Assembly (NCBI RefSeq): GCF_027744825.2
Contig: NC_071338.1
Location: 25,992,001-26,056,000, forward strand
Reading direction: 5' to 3'
Source: Synchiropus splendidus
Lineage: Eukaryota > Chordata > Actinopteri > Syngnathiformes > Callionymidae
Length of the DNA: 64,000 nucleotides
Under the pieces are notes generated by a model. That model did not search any database and was not told where the DNA came from. It worked only from the letters and a program-made list of their open reading frames with translations. Positions 1-12,099 of the stretch are shown piece after piece (the stretch's first letter is position 1; every line of letters begins with the position of its first letter). Both the position numbers and the translations under genes were made by a program.

Positions 1-1298
1 CTAAACACAGGTGGTTTATCTGCTTCTGAGATCCTATCTTCCTTCCTCTGTTTACTCAGAGGCTATTATGTGCTTCTAGACACCGAGGGTACACTCACTC
101 AAACAGAGACAAATGAACACAAGCGCTTAAGAAACACCAAACCACTTGTCCATATTAGGTATACAATTTTCTCCTCTTGTTTCTCCTCCGCTTTTCCAAA
201 TGGATGATTAAATCAACTATGTGCAGCTTGATTCAAGTCCTCAGGAATGCTCAGTTACTGCCAACTGCTGGACGGGAGCAAACAAAAGGCACAGAAAGAG
301 AGCCACTCTCTTTCTCTTCTGTTTTCTATAAATGTGCCTCTATCTGGACCAAGATGGTTCATCAGAAGTGATGATATAGCAACAGCCTTAGCCACAAACG
401 TCTTCATTGGATGTCATGTCTAAACAGGAGCTACTGAAACTGTAAGGTCATCCATATGTGAGGGCAGGACGTGTGACAATATGAGGTTACAGTAGAATAA
501 TAACAGTAGTGAAAATAATAAAATAGTAATATTAATATAATTTTAATATTAACAGCTAACTTTATTTGACTTTAATCACACAAACAAAATAGTGTTCTCT
601 TTCACACAAAGAAGTCTTCAGCTGAATTAAAATTGTTAATGTGAAGTTGATGTCCGCTAAGATGTTTCTCTGCTAAACCACTTGTGTGGGAAATAGGGAC
701 TAGGGGGAGTCTTTGGTAATTCTAGTCGCACATGAGTTTCTCCCTTGGAATTTTCACTTAGGTGGTCCCACATTTTTCATCCACGACTCGAGAGGAATAA
801 CTAGAATTTATAATGTCGTTGCAAGTAATGACACTTGACATTGTTAGATAATTCATTGTGTTTTTTAAAATATATTTTTAAAACTAAATGGGGGCCATCA
901 CAGATCAAGTGAAAACATATCCCAATCTCTTCACGTGTCTAAAAACAAAGGAAAACAAAGAAAACAAAACAAACACCAAGAATCTTTGAAAGTGCCGTGG
1001 AGCACAAAAAAAACAGAGCACAGCCAATCATACTGGTTATCAATTACTAGCAATATGCTGAAAACAAAGGTGGACCATCTGTAGATGTTAAAAAAAATTG
1101 CACATGACTCATCTGTTATCTGAATACTTGCCAATAACACACTGTTTTTTTTAGTCTGTTATCTTTACATTGCCATTGTTGATGCTCATCCACTGCAATG
1201 TCATGGCCTCAGGGAAAAATAAATCACATTACATGTTTAAAGGAAGACTGTAATAACAAACAACACAGCAGGGTGTGAACAGAGAGAAGAGGGCTCAC
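1..1298 (-). other. DENND2B intron at the left window edge
   Basis: AT-rich sequence following the last visible DENND2B exon. The donor after the codons for CRRLL lies at 1297-1298. I found no segment resembling the next expected DENN exon (family sequence around LPEVYCVISRLG), so the intron continues past base 1. Confidence 0.6.
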
Positions 1299-4200
1299 CA
1301 GAAGCCGCCTGCAGTAGCCAAACCTCCTGCTGCCGTCCTCTCCAGTCAACATGAAGGAAAACGTCTCACTGTGACATGGAATAATTATACAAATTAAAGT
1401 TCATAAAACCAGTGGTGTGCACTTGAATTATGTATCTTACTATTGCAAATATATTTTATGTTGACATGAAAATAAACAAAGAGCTCAGCTGTGTAAATAA
1501 AGGTTTTATCTTCATGCCCACAGTGAGGGTGGAGTTGTTTTCAGGATTGTCACACTGATAAGCTGTGGTGACGAACATCGCTGTGCAAAATCGACTGTGT
1601 CCCACACAAAACGTGGAGTAAGAATATTCTGCATTTTCACATCTGAAAGTGGGATTTTTTTTTTTTCGGTATGAAACAAAGCTTTAAGTTAATAGGAGAA
1701 TCGCTGTTGCATAAATCTAAGACGAAAAATATACCTTTAGACTTCTGCCCCAGCGCAAATAAATAATAAAGGTGTAACAATAACAATCACGCCCCTTTAT
1801 GTTTTGCCAAAAAAAAAGGGGAGGGAGGACAGACAGGAAGACAGAGAAGTACTACGTACCTGGAATAGTCAGATACCGGACTCCAGTCTTTGGCATCAGG
1901 AAAGCAGAACTGTGGTATTGCTTTGAGTCGCTGTTCTGCCTCCCTGATCTGCTTGGTGTGTCTCTCTAGCTGTGAAGTATTGTAGGGAAGAAATGGTGTT
2001 AGAATTAGCCCTGGAAAAACGCAATCAAGACAATAGTGATACCCAAGTCATAATTGTTCCAGAGATAAACCATTCTATGATTCTCCAAACAAGACTTCCA
2101 CTGCAACTACTGTCGAGTGTGTAAACACTAATGCTGACCAGGGGCAGTCTTTTACAAGTGGCTGAGGTTTTATTAGCTTCTGTGCTAGCATCGCAAAGCA
2201 CATGCAAAGGCACTTAGGTCGTGTTTACAGACATTATACACATTCCTGTTCAGCAGCATCAGGAGTGAAACTACTGTTTACTTTTAGAGTTATGTTGAGC
2301 ATGTTTAGTAGGTTATATTTAATGCAGTGATCATTTCAATTCAAAATAAAAACAGTGTTTTTACCTTGGGGAACTGATAGGTCACTTCAGGCACGTAGGA
2401 ATTTTTGCTGGGTTTCTTTTTCAAAGACACGACCACAAAGTACTCGAAAAGTTCTCGCTCCTGCCACTCAATTAGCTGAAGCTCCAGCGTACGATAGCTC
2501 GGGGCCCGGCGAAGGAAGGACTGCAGTTTCAACAACCTCTGGGTGTGAGCTGAGGAAGGAAGACAGTAACGTGTGAAAGTTGCTCTCAGTCAATGCTGAA
2601 GTTTAGCTCAGTTTTAAGGGGTTTATTATGCAACATGTCCAGTGACATTTTAAGTGACAGAGGCACGAATAGAGGAATCCACCTGACAGCCATTTAGCTG
2701 CAATTCTTATTTTTAAATCATGGTCTCAGGTGAGTAAAATTGCAGAATTCAAACCACCACTGGTATTCCACACCCACTCACTCCTAACCCACCTACTTAT
2801 CTAAAGCACCCATCTAATTTTCAACCTGCTCTCGAGTCCTGTTTCATTCTCGCAATGACATACGACGAAACAAAAATATCCTACTCACCTTTAAACCTGT
2901 CGTCCGAGTCACTTTCACTTTCACTGTTATCATCTAAAGGCAAAATGAGAAACTTGATGTTTTAAACAGCCCAAGACACAAGTGGGACACAGAAATTGAC
3001 GTGGGAGGGAAAAAGAAAGCAGAGCACTTACCTCTCAAAGATGCCGTCTCAAGATTGGTCATGGAGAGCTTTTTAAGTCTTTTCTTTCCTCGTTTAGTGC
3101 AGTAAATGGAATTGATCCTCTGAACCAGCTGAAGAAGAGGAACATATTTTCATTTTGGAAATATCTTACCGTTTATACACATTTAAAAGGAAGTACTGTG
3201 GTAGCGACTGCCAAGAACTACAGTTATAAATCCGGTGCGTGTGGCTTGAGAGGTGAAGAAAAATACAGTTGAATGTCTTTAAAAAGGGTTGAAAATCAAA
3301 CAGTGATTACATGCACAGAGGTGCGGTGGTAAAAATACAAATCTTGCTAAACCAGAGCTTTGACAAGATCCAGGACAGCTCTGACAGAAAGGTAACAGAA
3401 ACCTGAGCTGCAAGTCACAGAAAGCTAGTCGGGGATCAGTGAGGACTTTGAGGTGTTTGTTTAGGATCGCGGCATGTGTACCTTAGGGATCCTCCAGTGC
3501 CTGTGTGAGGCCATGGTATCAGTAGTGGCACAGATGCTTTCATCCAGCAGACCACACTGTAACGGAGAAACACCCAACAGCATTTCATCATGGCTGTGGC
3601 GTTTAGGTAAATGTGACAGTCGTGGGGTTTTTCTGTCGCTGGAACCGGAAAGGCGAAGAGACTGGCTGCTGGGTTTGGATGGCAACTGCACGAGGAAGAA
3701 AGAAGAGGAAGGACTGAGATGTTTTATCTGGCTTGGTTCCGCTTCACTTGACTTTTATTGCATGCCAGTGGAAATGTTTCGTTTCAAAGGGGAAATTAGC
3801 AGCAAGACGATGGACCATCTGCATTTTGCAGATTTTATTTTCTTCTCAAAAGCTGGTGTTTGTACCTTTAGAGTCACATTTAGAGACAAAACACTTTCAC
3901 CATGACTGTGGAAAGGACCAGAAAAACATCTGCATATTAACATCCAACGTGCCATAGACATTCCATTGTAGATGACACAGTTATTTGGCTCGTCATTGAT
4001 GTATGCTACGAAGGGACACAAGATTACTGACTGCAGTAATTCAGTTAAGCTATTCTAAAATAAAATAGAACAACATGCTACTCTCATGCACTGCTTCACG
4101 TTACATGTTTATCATACACACAATGTCTGTTTTGGGCAGGTCTTGGGATTTAATGTATCCAAGAAACAAAAAGAATTGTTTGCATGGAACCAAATCAGCA

Positions 4201-7200
4201 CTTTCTCTGCTCTGTTTTAAACTAGGCCCAGTGCAACAAGTCTCAAATGAAAAGGAAAAAGAACACATTAATGAGCAGATATATGATGTACTTAAGACTT
4301 GCTGGTGCTCTTCTGAGGGCAGTTTGTGTGTCTTATGAAAATACCATCCCTGTCGCTGGTTAGTTAAAGTCGGTTGAGGTGGAGCTGGGGATGCTCAAAT
4401 GACATTTCTTATGGTAACATTAGAAACACATACATAGAAGTAGAACTGAACTAATTACAATCTTATGACATTATTTGTTTATAAATATTTGTTGTTGTTT
4501 TTTATTGCTGTTTTCATACGGAAAGAAAACATCACAGAATGAGAAAACATTAATCCTGAGGATGAGGATTCAGACCTCTGACATACCTGAGGTGGAGAGT
4601 TTAATTTCCGCTCTTTTGCCGACCACGACCTGTTGCTCTCTAAATGGTTAGTCTTCCGACCAAAGCTTCTCCTCTTAAGGTCTACATCCTCATATGGGTT
4701 CTCCTTCTCTGTAAAGATAAGGTGGGCATTTTGTCAACTTTTTCATAATTGTAAGGGAGGTGTTGCTGATGATGGATAGATGATGGAAGGTTTTGGCAGT
4801 GGCAAACATCCGGTACAAGTGTTTCCCGTGTTTTTTTTCTTTGAAAAGAAAAGAGTCACGGGGTAAGTCAAAGGTTGCTCATTGCTTGATGAAGCAACAG
4901 TTTCTGCTGGCAGAAGGCCCCATCCATCCCAGTGGACTGAGCTGAAACTGTGAGATGTAGTACTGCCGGTGAGTCACTGTCCAGGCATGTGAACTGTCTG
5001 CTCTCACTAAGGAAGAAGAAGGTCATCTTTTACCGCAGCGTTTCACCAAACAAATGGTTCAAAACTTTAGCTTTAGTGCAGATATGAACAGAAAAAAACC
5101 CTCTTTAAAATTCAAAAAAGTTAAAATGAGCATTAGCTGTCAGTATAGTGAGCAAAAGTCAGTTTCGCTTCTGAGTGGAAACTTTATTTTTGCAGCAAAT
5201 AGTTCATTTGTTTATAAAATTCCCTCTTTTTTTTGGCAAAAGTATGTTTTTTTTAGGGGTAAAACTCGTAAAATGGAGCACATAAAACCAGTCCAGCAGC
5301 TAATGACGCAGATAGTGCCAAAAGGCTGTTATTTCCTTCTGGTTTTCATAAACAATTTTGAAACCTCTAGCATTCAGGGATCTTGTTTTCGCATGCAGTT
5401 TGTTTAAATAGTAAGAATAAAACGTTTTCTAAGCAGGACTGCTCTAGATAGGACTCTGTCAATATATGATGAATAATCTCTCGCAGAGTTCCATGGAGGA
5501 CTCAGTGACGTCACCTGGCAGAGGCCCTAGTTCAATAACAAAAAAAAAACAGATCATGTCTTTTCATACTGAGAACACATTTTTGGCAAGGTCTGAGGGT
5601 AGTTATGAGAAAATGAAGGAACCACACTGAAGGGCTACGACAGAGCCAGCTTATGTCCAATGAGCCATTTGTAAGAAGGAAAAAAGAACAGTGCAGCCTG
5701 ATCTATACAAATTGAAAGCGACCAGACCTCTGCGTTAAAACAAACCAAGGCAGACAAACCCAGGATGTCAAACACTTAATGCATCACTTGTGTGTTAAAA
5801 TTTGTTCAAGGTTAATGGTAAACCTGTCGCAGGTGAATACACAAACCCTGTTTTGTGTCACACAGGACTTAGGGTTTAAAGAGAATGATGAGACTTGGAA
5901 GCGGGATAAAAGGGTTTCGTCGTTCCCCACCATCCACCGCTCTTCAAGCAGAAGCGGCGCTGTAATTGGAGCCTGCTGGGAAATGATATGCTTGTAAACC
6001 GGCTTATGTACTACGGGGTACTAATCAACTCCTCCGATTGCAAACATCAGGGCATTGCAGGGAGTGGACACACCTCAACTGTACACTGTTATTCTGAAGT
6101 CTCAGACAATGGGAGCTTGAGGCCAGGAAAAATCCCAGAATGCACTATATTGCTATATAAAAACTATATAAAAAAATGTGTTGGTAGAATTCTTAGAAAT
6201 GTTAGACTCAGGGATTAAACACATAAATCAAATAAAATAATAAAATAAAATAAAATAATAGTATTCTACACTGAGTGAAAGTCAACCTAAACCTGAAAGA
6301 AAACCAACACATGAAATAGAACACAGAAAACATATTGCAATAATTAATAGGTGGAGTGGGTTGAAAAGAAGTAAGTAAAAGTAAGTAAAAGTATAAAAGT
6401 AAAAAAAATTTCAATTTGTGTGACAATCAAAACTTTTCCTACAATGTTCGATGAGTGCTTCAACTGACTCAACAGTCAAGAAAAAGAGGAGTTTCCAGAA
6501 AAAGCCCAGTGACACATGAGCTCCTGAGAAGCCAGAACAAAGAACTTGCATATTAGATCAACAGTGTAAAACTACATGAGTCACCAATCCACTGTTTCAC
6601 AGTCCTTTTGCATCAACGTGGAAATGAATCATTCATTGACTCAATGTGAACCAGCTGATTCGTCTGCTTAAGACGACATCCTTCAAGTGAACAAAAATGC
6701 GAAATCTCATTCTTTTATTAAATGTTGTAAAAATGGAATGCAATGCTTGTGCCTCTTTGAATTAGATGCTCAGCAACAGAAAGTTTCAAATGGTGTGTTT
6801 GGTTTTTCTAAGCGCCATTACAGAATTGGGATTTTTTTTTTTTTCCACATAGCCAAACTACACACCCACTGACACACATATCCACCACAGTGAATCTTCA
6901 GGGACTGGTAATTTCACTGGGCAGAAGGCCTGGGGTCATTTGCTAGTGGAAAGGAATTTGGCTTCAACATGTCCAACATTTCATATACACATTATCTCAG
7001 AGGCCAATTGAGCCAATCATGCTTGAACAGAGATCCAATTTGCCTGCGATACTGAGGCAGTAAGTTCTCCTCCCTCATTCAAAGCACCACTTATTGTTTA
7101 AAAAAAAGTAGTTAAAATATTGGTTTAGCTTTGAGGAACATGACCTGCATAACAGAGACCCTATATAAACATACCTTCCAAGATGTAAAACGCAGTGTTC

Positions 7201-10200
7201 TTACCTATAATGTCCTCGTAGGCATTCTCTTCTAAAGTGCTTTTGAAACTGGATCGATTTTGGACGTCTGTGGTCAGTTTTCCATTGTCTGTCGGGGAGG
7301 ACGGATATGAGGAAAGCAGACTTCCAGCATCTTCTGATTCACAGGAATCTCTAAAGATGAACAAAATTTAAAGTGAAGAAAAGCAAAAATAGAATGTGAA
7401 GTCAGCCAAGGACAAAGGTTTTACAGCCAGAAAAAACACGTATCGAAAATCGATGAGTACAGGAGTTAGTCCTCCAAGAAAGTTCTATTCCAACTCGCAA
7501 GTGTTTAGTAATTACCCATAACTGAAAACAATAATCCTGCCAGTAGATGTTAAAATTGACACCTCGGACATTGTGGAAAGCCCAGCAAATCAAATCCTTG
7601 ACATTTATAACAAAATTGGAGAGTTTTAGTTTTGCAGCCAGAGTGTTGAACATGAGTGGTGGTGGCCACCTGAATGCTGGTGCATTAATGCAGGCATTTG
7701 TGGCATGTTGGTTTCCAGAACAGCATGCGGTTTAAACCACAGTAATGTCAAACAAAGAGTCAATATGGAAATGGATGTTTAGGGTTTTTCAAACTGCTTT
7801 TAGATTCAAAGGATTAAGTCTGATTTTGGACACACTGAAACAGAAGAGGGATGGCACAAACTGAAGGCTCATCAGTCTGATTCAGTCTCTGTTTTGAGAT
7901 CTACATCCCAATGTAACAAGATAATAGAGCAGAACTGGTCTCTTACCTGTCTCGAATTCTGATGGGCATGCTCCCTGTTGATTTTTTCAGACAGGGTGCG
8001 GGAGTGGAGGGTAGAGGTGGAGGTGACTCCAGGGCTGGAGGTAGTCCATTTGCTGGTGAAGCCTGCTTCTCTTCTCGTTTGGCATCATACTCAAAAGTGC
8101 GTTTAGGCTTGGGTAGGGGGTTAACTGGCGTGCTAATAGCAATCTGTAGGCACTGTGGTTCTGGGCTTTCAGACCTTGCTGAACTCAGACTTAACCTTTG
8201 TCTGACTTTAGAAAGCTTCTCTGACACCAAAGCAGTGTCTGGTTCGGTGGCCACGGAGCAGATGCTGCTGCGTTTGCTGGTGCATGTGCTGTTAAAGTCC
8301 TCACCGATCACAAAAGACTTTTGTCTCAATTTGTCTTGTGCGTAGCAGTTACTCAAATAACGTGGAGGTGGTGGGCTCGGGTTCTCCTTTAGGGCTTGTT
8401 CTATCTTTTGAATCCTGTTCAGGACTGCGGAAGTCTCCTTCCGGGCAGATAGAGAACGCACATATATTCCAGAAGAATCTGTTTTATTGATTCTTTTTTG
8501 GAAGCGACCGAGTCCATCCTTGCTGGCGACCCTCTCTTCTTCTTCTGTGTAGGAGCATTCTGAAAACGCAGTGCTCATCCTGCGAACCCCCTGAAAGTCA
8601 AAGGCCTTCTCACTGCAGGGAGAAGAGAGCAAACTCGGGCAACCCTCACTGCCCCCGACCCGCTCAGTTCCTAGTCTCTTATCCACACACAAACTCATCC
8701 TAGGGAGAACCACTTTCCTGCATTCCCATTCTGAGATTTTCTTGCGGATCGTATCCGGTGGAACGCCGGTGACGGAGCGGTTGAGGGAGAAGGTACGTTT
8801 GTGTCCTTGATGTAAGGGAGGTCCGAGGGAAAGAGTGCTGGTACTTAAGCGCCGTCCATTGATCCCTTTGCTTTTAGAAAGGTCCTCTTGGTTTTCTTTC
8901 TGTTCCTGGTTTTCTTTACTTGTCTCACACACCTTGGCTTGAGTTGGGGGCTTGTAAATAGAGAGCCTGTTGTCCAGACAACTGATGCTCTTGGACTTTA
9001 TAAGACGTCCACACTCAGTGTCCCGTCTAGTGCTTTGGAGGTCGGCACGCACCAAGAACCTGCCGTCTGTCCGAGCGTACTTGCTCTGTTTTTTGGAGTT
9101 TTCGCCGTCACTGAGAATGAACTGCGAACTCTGACCCTGACACACAGATAGTACAGGACAGGGGGACGTAGAACGGCACCTAAAATAGAAAAAATGTGTA
9201 TCTATAAAAACAATCCTTTCAAGACACATCTGTCCAAAATATAGTTTTGAAGAGAAAGGGCGGACAATTTCAACCATCAACCAGGCTACATCAAACGAAA
9301 CTCAATAGTTTAAAAAAAAAAAAAGGGGGGGAAAAGGAATAAAATTTATAATTCTGTCACAGATCAAAGAGAAAAAAAGGGGGAACTGAGCCACATTCAA
9401 GAGCAAGAACAGGAGAGTGCAATGTCTTTGGCAGCAAAGGATTAGAATTTAAGCCAAAGGAAACACAGACAAAATTAAAGCGCCACCGTGGTTATATGCA
9501 ACGCTCGGAAAAAAAGATTCTCACAGTGGACCTCACACAGTAAACTACGCACTTGGAAGGATTTAGTGGTGTGGTCTTACCTGTAAAGGTCTCTCTCTCT
9601 CTCTCTCTCAAAGTTTCATGTCTGAAGGCTCTTTGCAATCCCTTCAGCTAAGTGATACTCTGTTCTAGTTCCTGACTCGCCACTGGCTGTACATTCGTCA
9701 GCACACGTGTGTCCCCTTCTCACGGTGCTCGACTCATTAAATAGTTTTCACAGAGCAACCAGCTTTCCTTGTAGATCCCCGACACCTTGCAACTAATATT
9801 CGTTCAGGAACTTAGTGACGACTGGAAGCGGAGAAAGTGTTGCAAAAAGGAGGCGTTTAGAGATCTGATGTCACAGCACCGGTTAGAATAACAAGCTCAA
9901 TAGCTGGAGGAAGCTGACGGCTGCGGACATGGATCCTATGTTGCAAGTCGGGACAGATCTTTGTGCCCTTCCCTATTTTCATGAGTTGTGCTCTAAGGTA
10001 CTAAGACTTAAATGACGCATCAAAAACCTGCAAGCCTGCACAATAGATGATGCCAAATTTTATTCCCGAAGCAGTTGCTCTGCTGTAAATATTTTATCTG
10101 GTGGTTCGCATAAGGCTGTTTGACACCACTCACTCTAAAAAATACTATATGAAAGTAGACGCCTATGTTGGTGTGACTTTAAACATGCATCCCACCACAC

Positions 10201-12075
10201 AAAAAAAGCTTTGTTGTTGGAATAAGATATAAAATAGTTGGGAAAATGTGTTTCTCAGTATATATTAGATTAGTTGGCCTTTATTCGTATTGTTCAAACA
10301 ACAATGTTCAAAAAAGTAGTATCAAAAGTATCAAAAAAGCAGTTGAATTGAATCTAATAAAGCATGTTTTTGCCAATGAAGTGTCAGACTTTTAACAAGT
10401 CCCTTGAGTTCCATACGAGACGATGTGAAACTTGGGCGAGTTCAGCGGACTTCAGCTGGGATGGCCACACATACAGATCTACAGGGGGAGCTGTTGCCAG
10501 TGGCATGGTCTGCTTCAGGCATCAACGCAGCAGAAAGAACCACAAACCAATTCCTGGCCCTGACCAGGATGGAGACTCCAAATTCTAAAAGAAGCATTTC
10601 TGCTCTGTTGTCATTCTTTACAGCTTTCTTTTCCCTCCTCTAATTTCAAAAAAGTATGTCTAGGATTACGTGCCTAAATGCAGTGTTTCACGCTTGTATA
10701 TACTCTTCCAACCGCTCTTTTTTTGTATTTGTACCGTATATTTGAAATGCTTATTTTAACATTCAATATGACCCAAAACCCCACTGTTTTTCGGTGGGGG
10801 TTTTGCAGGGCAAAACAGAGGAAAGAGCAAGGTCATCCACCTGCAACTTGGATCTCAATCAATCTGCCTTGTGCCACTCATTGCCCCAACAGTGAGTCAC
10901 CCCAGTGAAACTGGCTTAGTTTCATCTGCCCTTGACCCTGAGATTCCAGGAAACTTTTGTCCGAGTAACTGGAGAAAGTGGGTGCAGATCCGCAGAAACA
11001 CGTGTTCGAATAATTCCACTTGTCTTTTCATCTATCCCCACGTACTGAGACAAACAACTTGTTAACAGACAAAGGCTTTACACGCTACCTCTTTCAAACC
11101 ACCAACATACTCCTCCAAGGCCAACCACAATAGAGCAGCAATCCTTTCCAGCCATGGGCCAGTACTGAACCTGAACTCATTTAAAACTGGCTTTTTATAG
11201 AGACGTATTAAGACCTATAAGTATGTTTGATTTTACTGGGTTTTTTTTGCATGTGTTTGTCTTATTCTTCATGTGACACCACACTAAATACACAACTTAA
11301 ATGAGAATAACGGTCCACAACTTATGTACACCTAAACATGGCAGGGATGTGGGACAGAAGTTGTTTTGAACTAAACATTTAGAACATGCATCATCTCAAT
11401 GATAATGACAAAAACGCAGTATTCTGGAAATATCAAGGAGAAGCACTTTCCTCCAACAGCAGACGTTAATGCGCAGGTAATCGCACACTAATAACTGAAT
11501 TCATGGAGATTTCAGGCACGCATGAATAAAGAGCTCTGAATGTAGGTCAATATGCTCTCGTGAGGCTTGTTGGTTTCTAATACACTAGAAAGACAAATAC
11601 ATTTATCAAGAGAAACAGACCTTAAGTGCACAATCATCACGGGAAAAGAATGTATTGAGTTCTTCTCACATCTATATTCACACCTTTATCTTGGGAATAA
11701 CTGTAAGCAACGATACTCCAGGAGGGGCATGCTGATTGAAAAACTGCTGTGTAGCAGAAGAATCCTTTTAAAAGTTCATAGTAGATCACAGGAAACAAAG
11801 GGCAACGCGAGGGATTTGAGCAGTGTATACCATTCACGCATCACAATGGGCTGTCATGGAAGTGCAAGTTTGACTTCTCCTCAGATCAAAGAGGGCAAAG
11901 AGTTTGAAAATGGGAACAACAAACACATCCTCCCGAGTCATACCAAGCCGTATTAACAATAATAGGCAAGATAAAAAGGGTTTGACTGAAATGTTTCTGA
12001 CCTGTCAGGTATGTCCCGTGGAACTTTACCCCCTCCTGCACGGGGCACAGCCTTTGAACTTTTGTTGGCAGTCAT
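1299..12075 (-). CDS. dennd2b: DENND2B (ST5) DENN-domain protein, 5' coding part (partial)
   Basis: DENN-family guanine-nucleotide exchange factor; the mammalian orthologue ST5/DENND2B acts on Rab GTPases (RAB13) and was first described as a suppressor of tumorigenicity linked to MAPK signalling. Coding exons, in transcript order: 12002-12075 (ATG at 12073-12075, residues MTANKSS as in human ST5), 7947-9179, 7205-7350, 4587-4708, 3482-3685, 3032-3128, 2889-2933, 2365-2549, 1860-1969, 1299-1368. All junctions are GT-AG and stay in phase for 762 codons. Residues 25-435 are a long disordered region ending in a proline-rich SH3-ligand-like stretch (PPPLPSTPAP) after the family motif PKPKRTFEYD. 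Then come the tyrosine motifs ENAYEDI and ENPYEDVDL, a basic segment (KRGKKRLKKLSM) and the start of the upstream DENN domain (ELFEYFVVVSLKKKPS, RFGYCRRLL). The central and downstream DENN parts lie outside the window. DENND2A and DENND2C are the alternatives; the N-terminus and the neighbours favour 2B. Confidence 0.91.
6224..6406. repeat. Simple A/T-rich repeats in DENND2B intron
   Basis: Two short tandem arrays: (AAAAT)n at about 6227-6262 and a degenerate (GTAAGTAAAA)n at about 6369-6406. They lie in the 2.5-kb intron between exons 7205-7350 and 4587-4708, which otherwise holds nothing recognisable. Confidence 0.75.
9182..9570. other. DENND2B intron, no gene seen
   Basis: Lies between the large coding exon and the candidate alternative first exon. 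It is purine-rich on the plus strand with poly-A and poly-G runs (9312-9330). No open frame, RNA gene or repeat family was recognised. Confidence 0.5.
9581..9710 (-). promoter_or_regulatory. Candidate internal promoter and alternative first exon of DENND2B
   Basis: On the minus strand a TATA-like element (CTATTTAAT, at 9736-9744) is followed about 30 bases later by a stretch that ends in a near-perfect splice donor, CTTTACAG/GTAAGACC, with exon end at 9581. It carries a GA repeat (9590-9609) and a short upstream frame, ATG AAA CTT TGA. A CRE-like TGACATCA lies further upstream at 9866-9873. Spliced to the large exon at 9179 it would give a 5'-truncated DENND2B, with the first in-frame ATG in the codons for PRMSLC. 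Human ST5 is known to make proteins of several sizes, which fits. The start site is inferred; only the donor and the motifs are seen. Confidence 0.42.
9720..12001. other. DENND2B first coding intron
   Basis: The remaining part of the intron between 9179 and 12002. The only structure noticed is an imperfect hairpin at 10775-10804 (AAAACCCCACTG against CGGTGGGGGTTTT). The short frames here have no splice context or recognisable sequence. Confidence 0.5.
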
Positions 12076-12099
12076 GATCCTCAGTCCACCGACTCGCCT
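12076..12099 (-). other. 5' UTR part of DENND2B exon 2
   Basis: The start-codon exon begins at about 12099, after a good pyrimidine-rich acceptor (TTTGCTCTTCAG), leaving about 22 bases of leader before the ATG. At least one untranslated exon must therefore lie upstream. Confidence 0.6.

Noticed and set aside
7962..8345. 127-codon plus-strand open frame
   Set aside because: Antisense shadow of the large DENND2B exon, whose minus-strand product matches human ST5.
10775..10804. Hairpin CCCCACTG…CGGTGGGG as a possible microRNA or terminator
   Set aside because: Too short for a pre-miRNA, imperfect, and without any transcript context; Rho-independent terminators do not apply in this genome.
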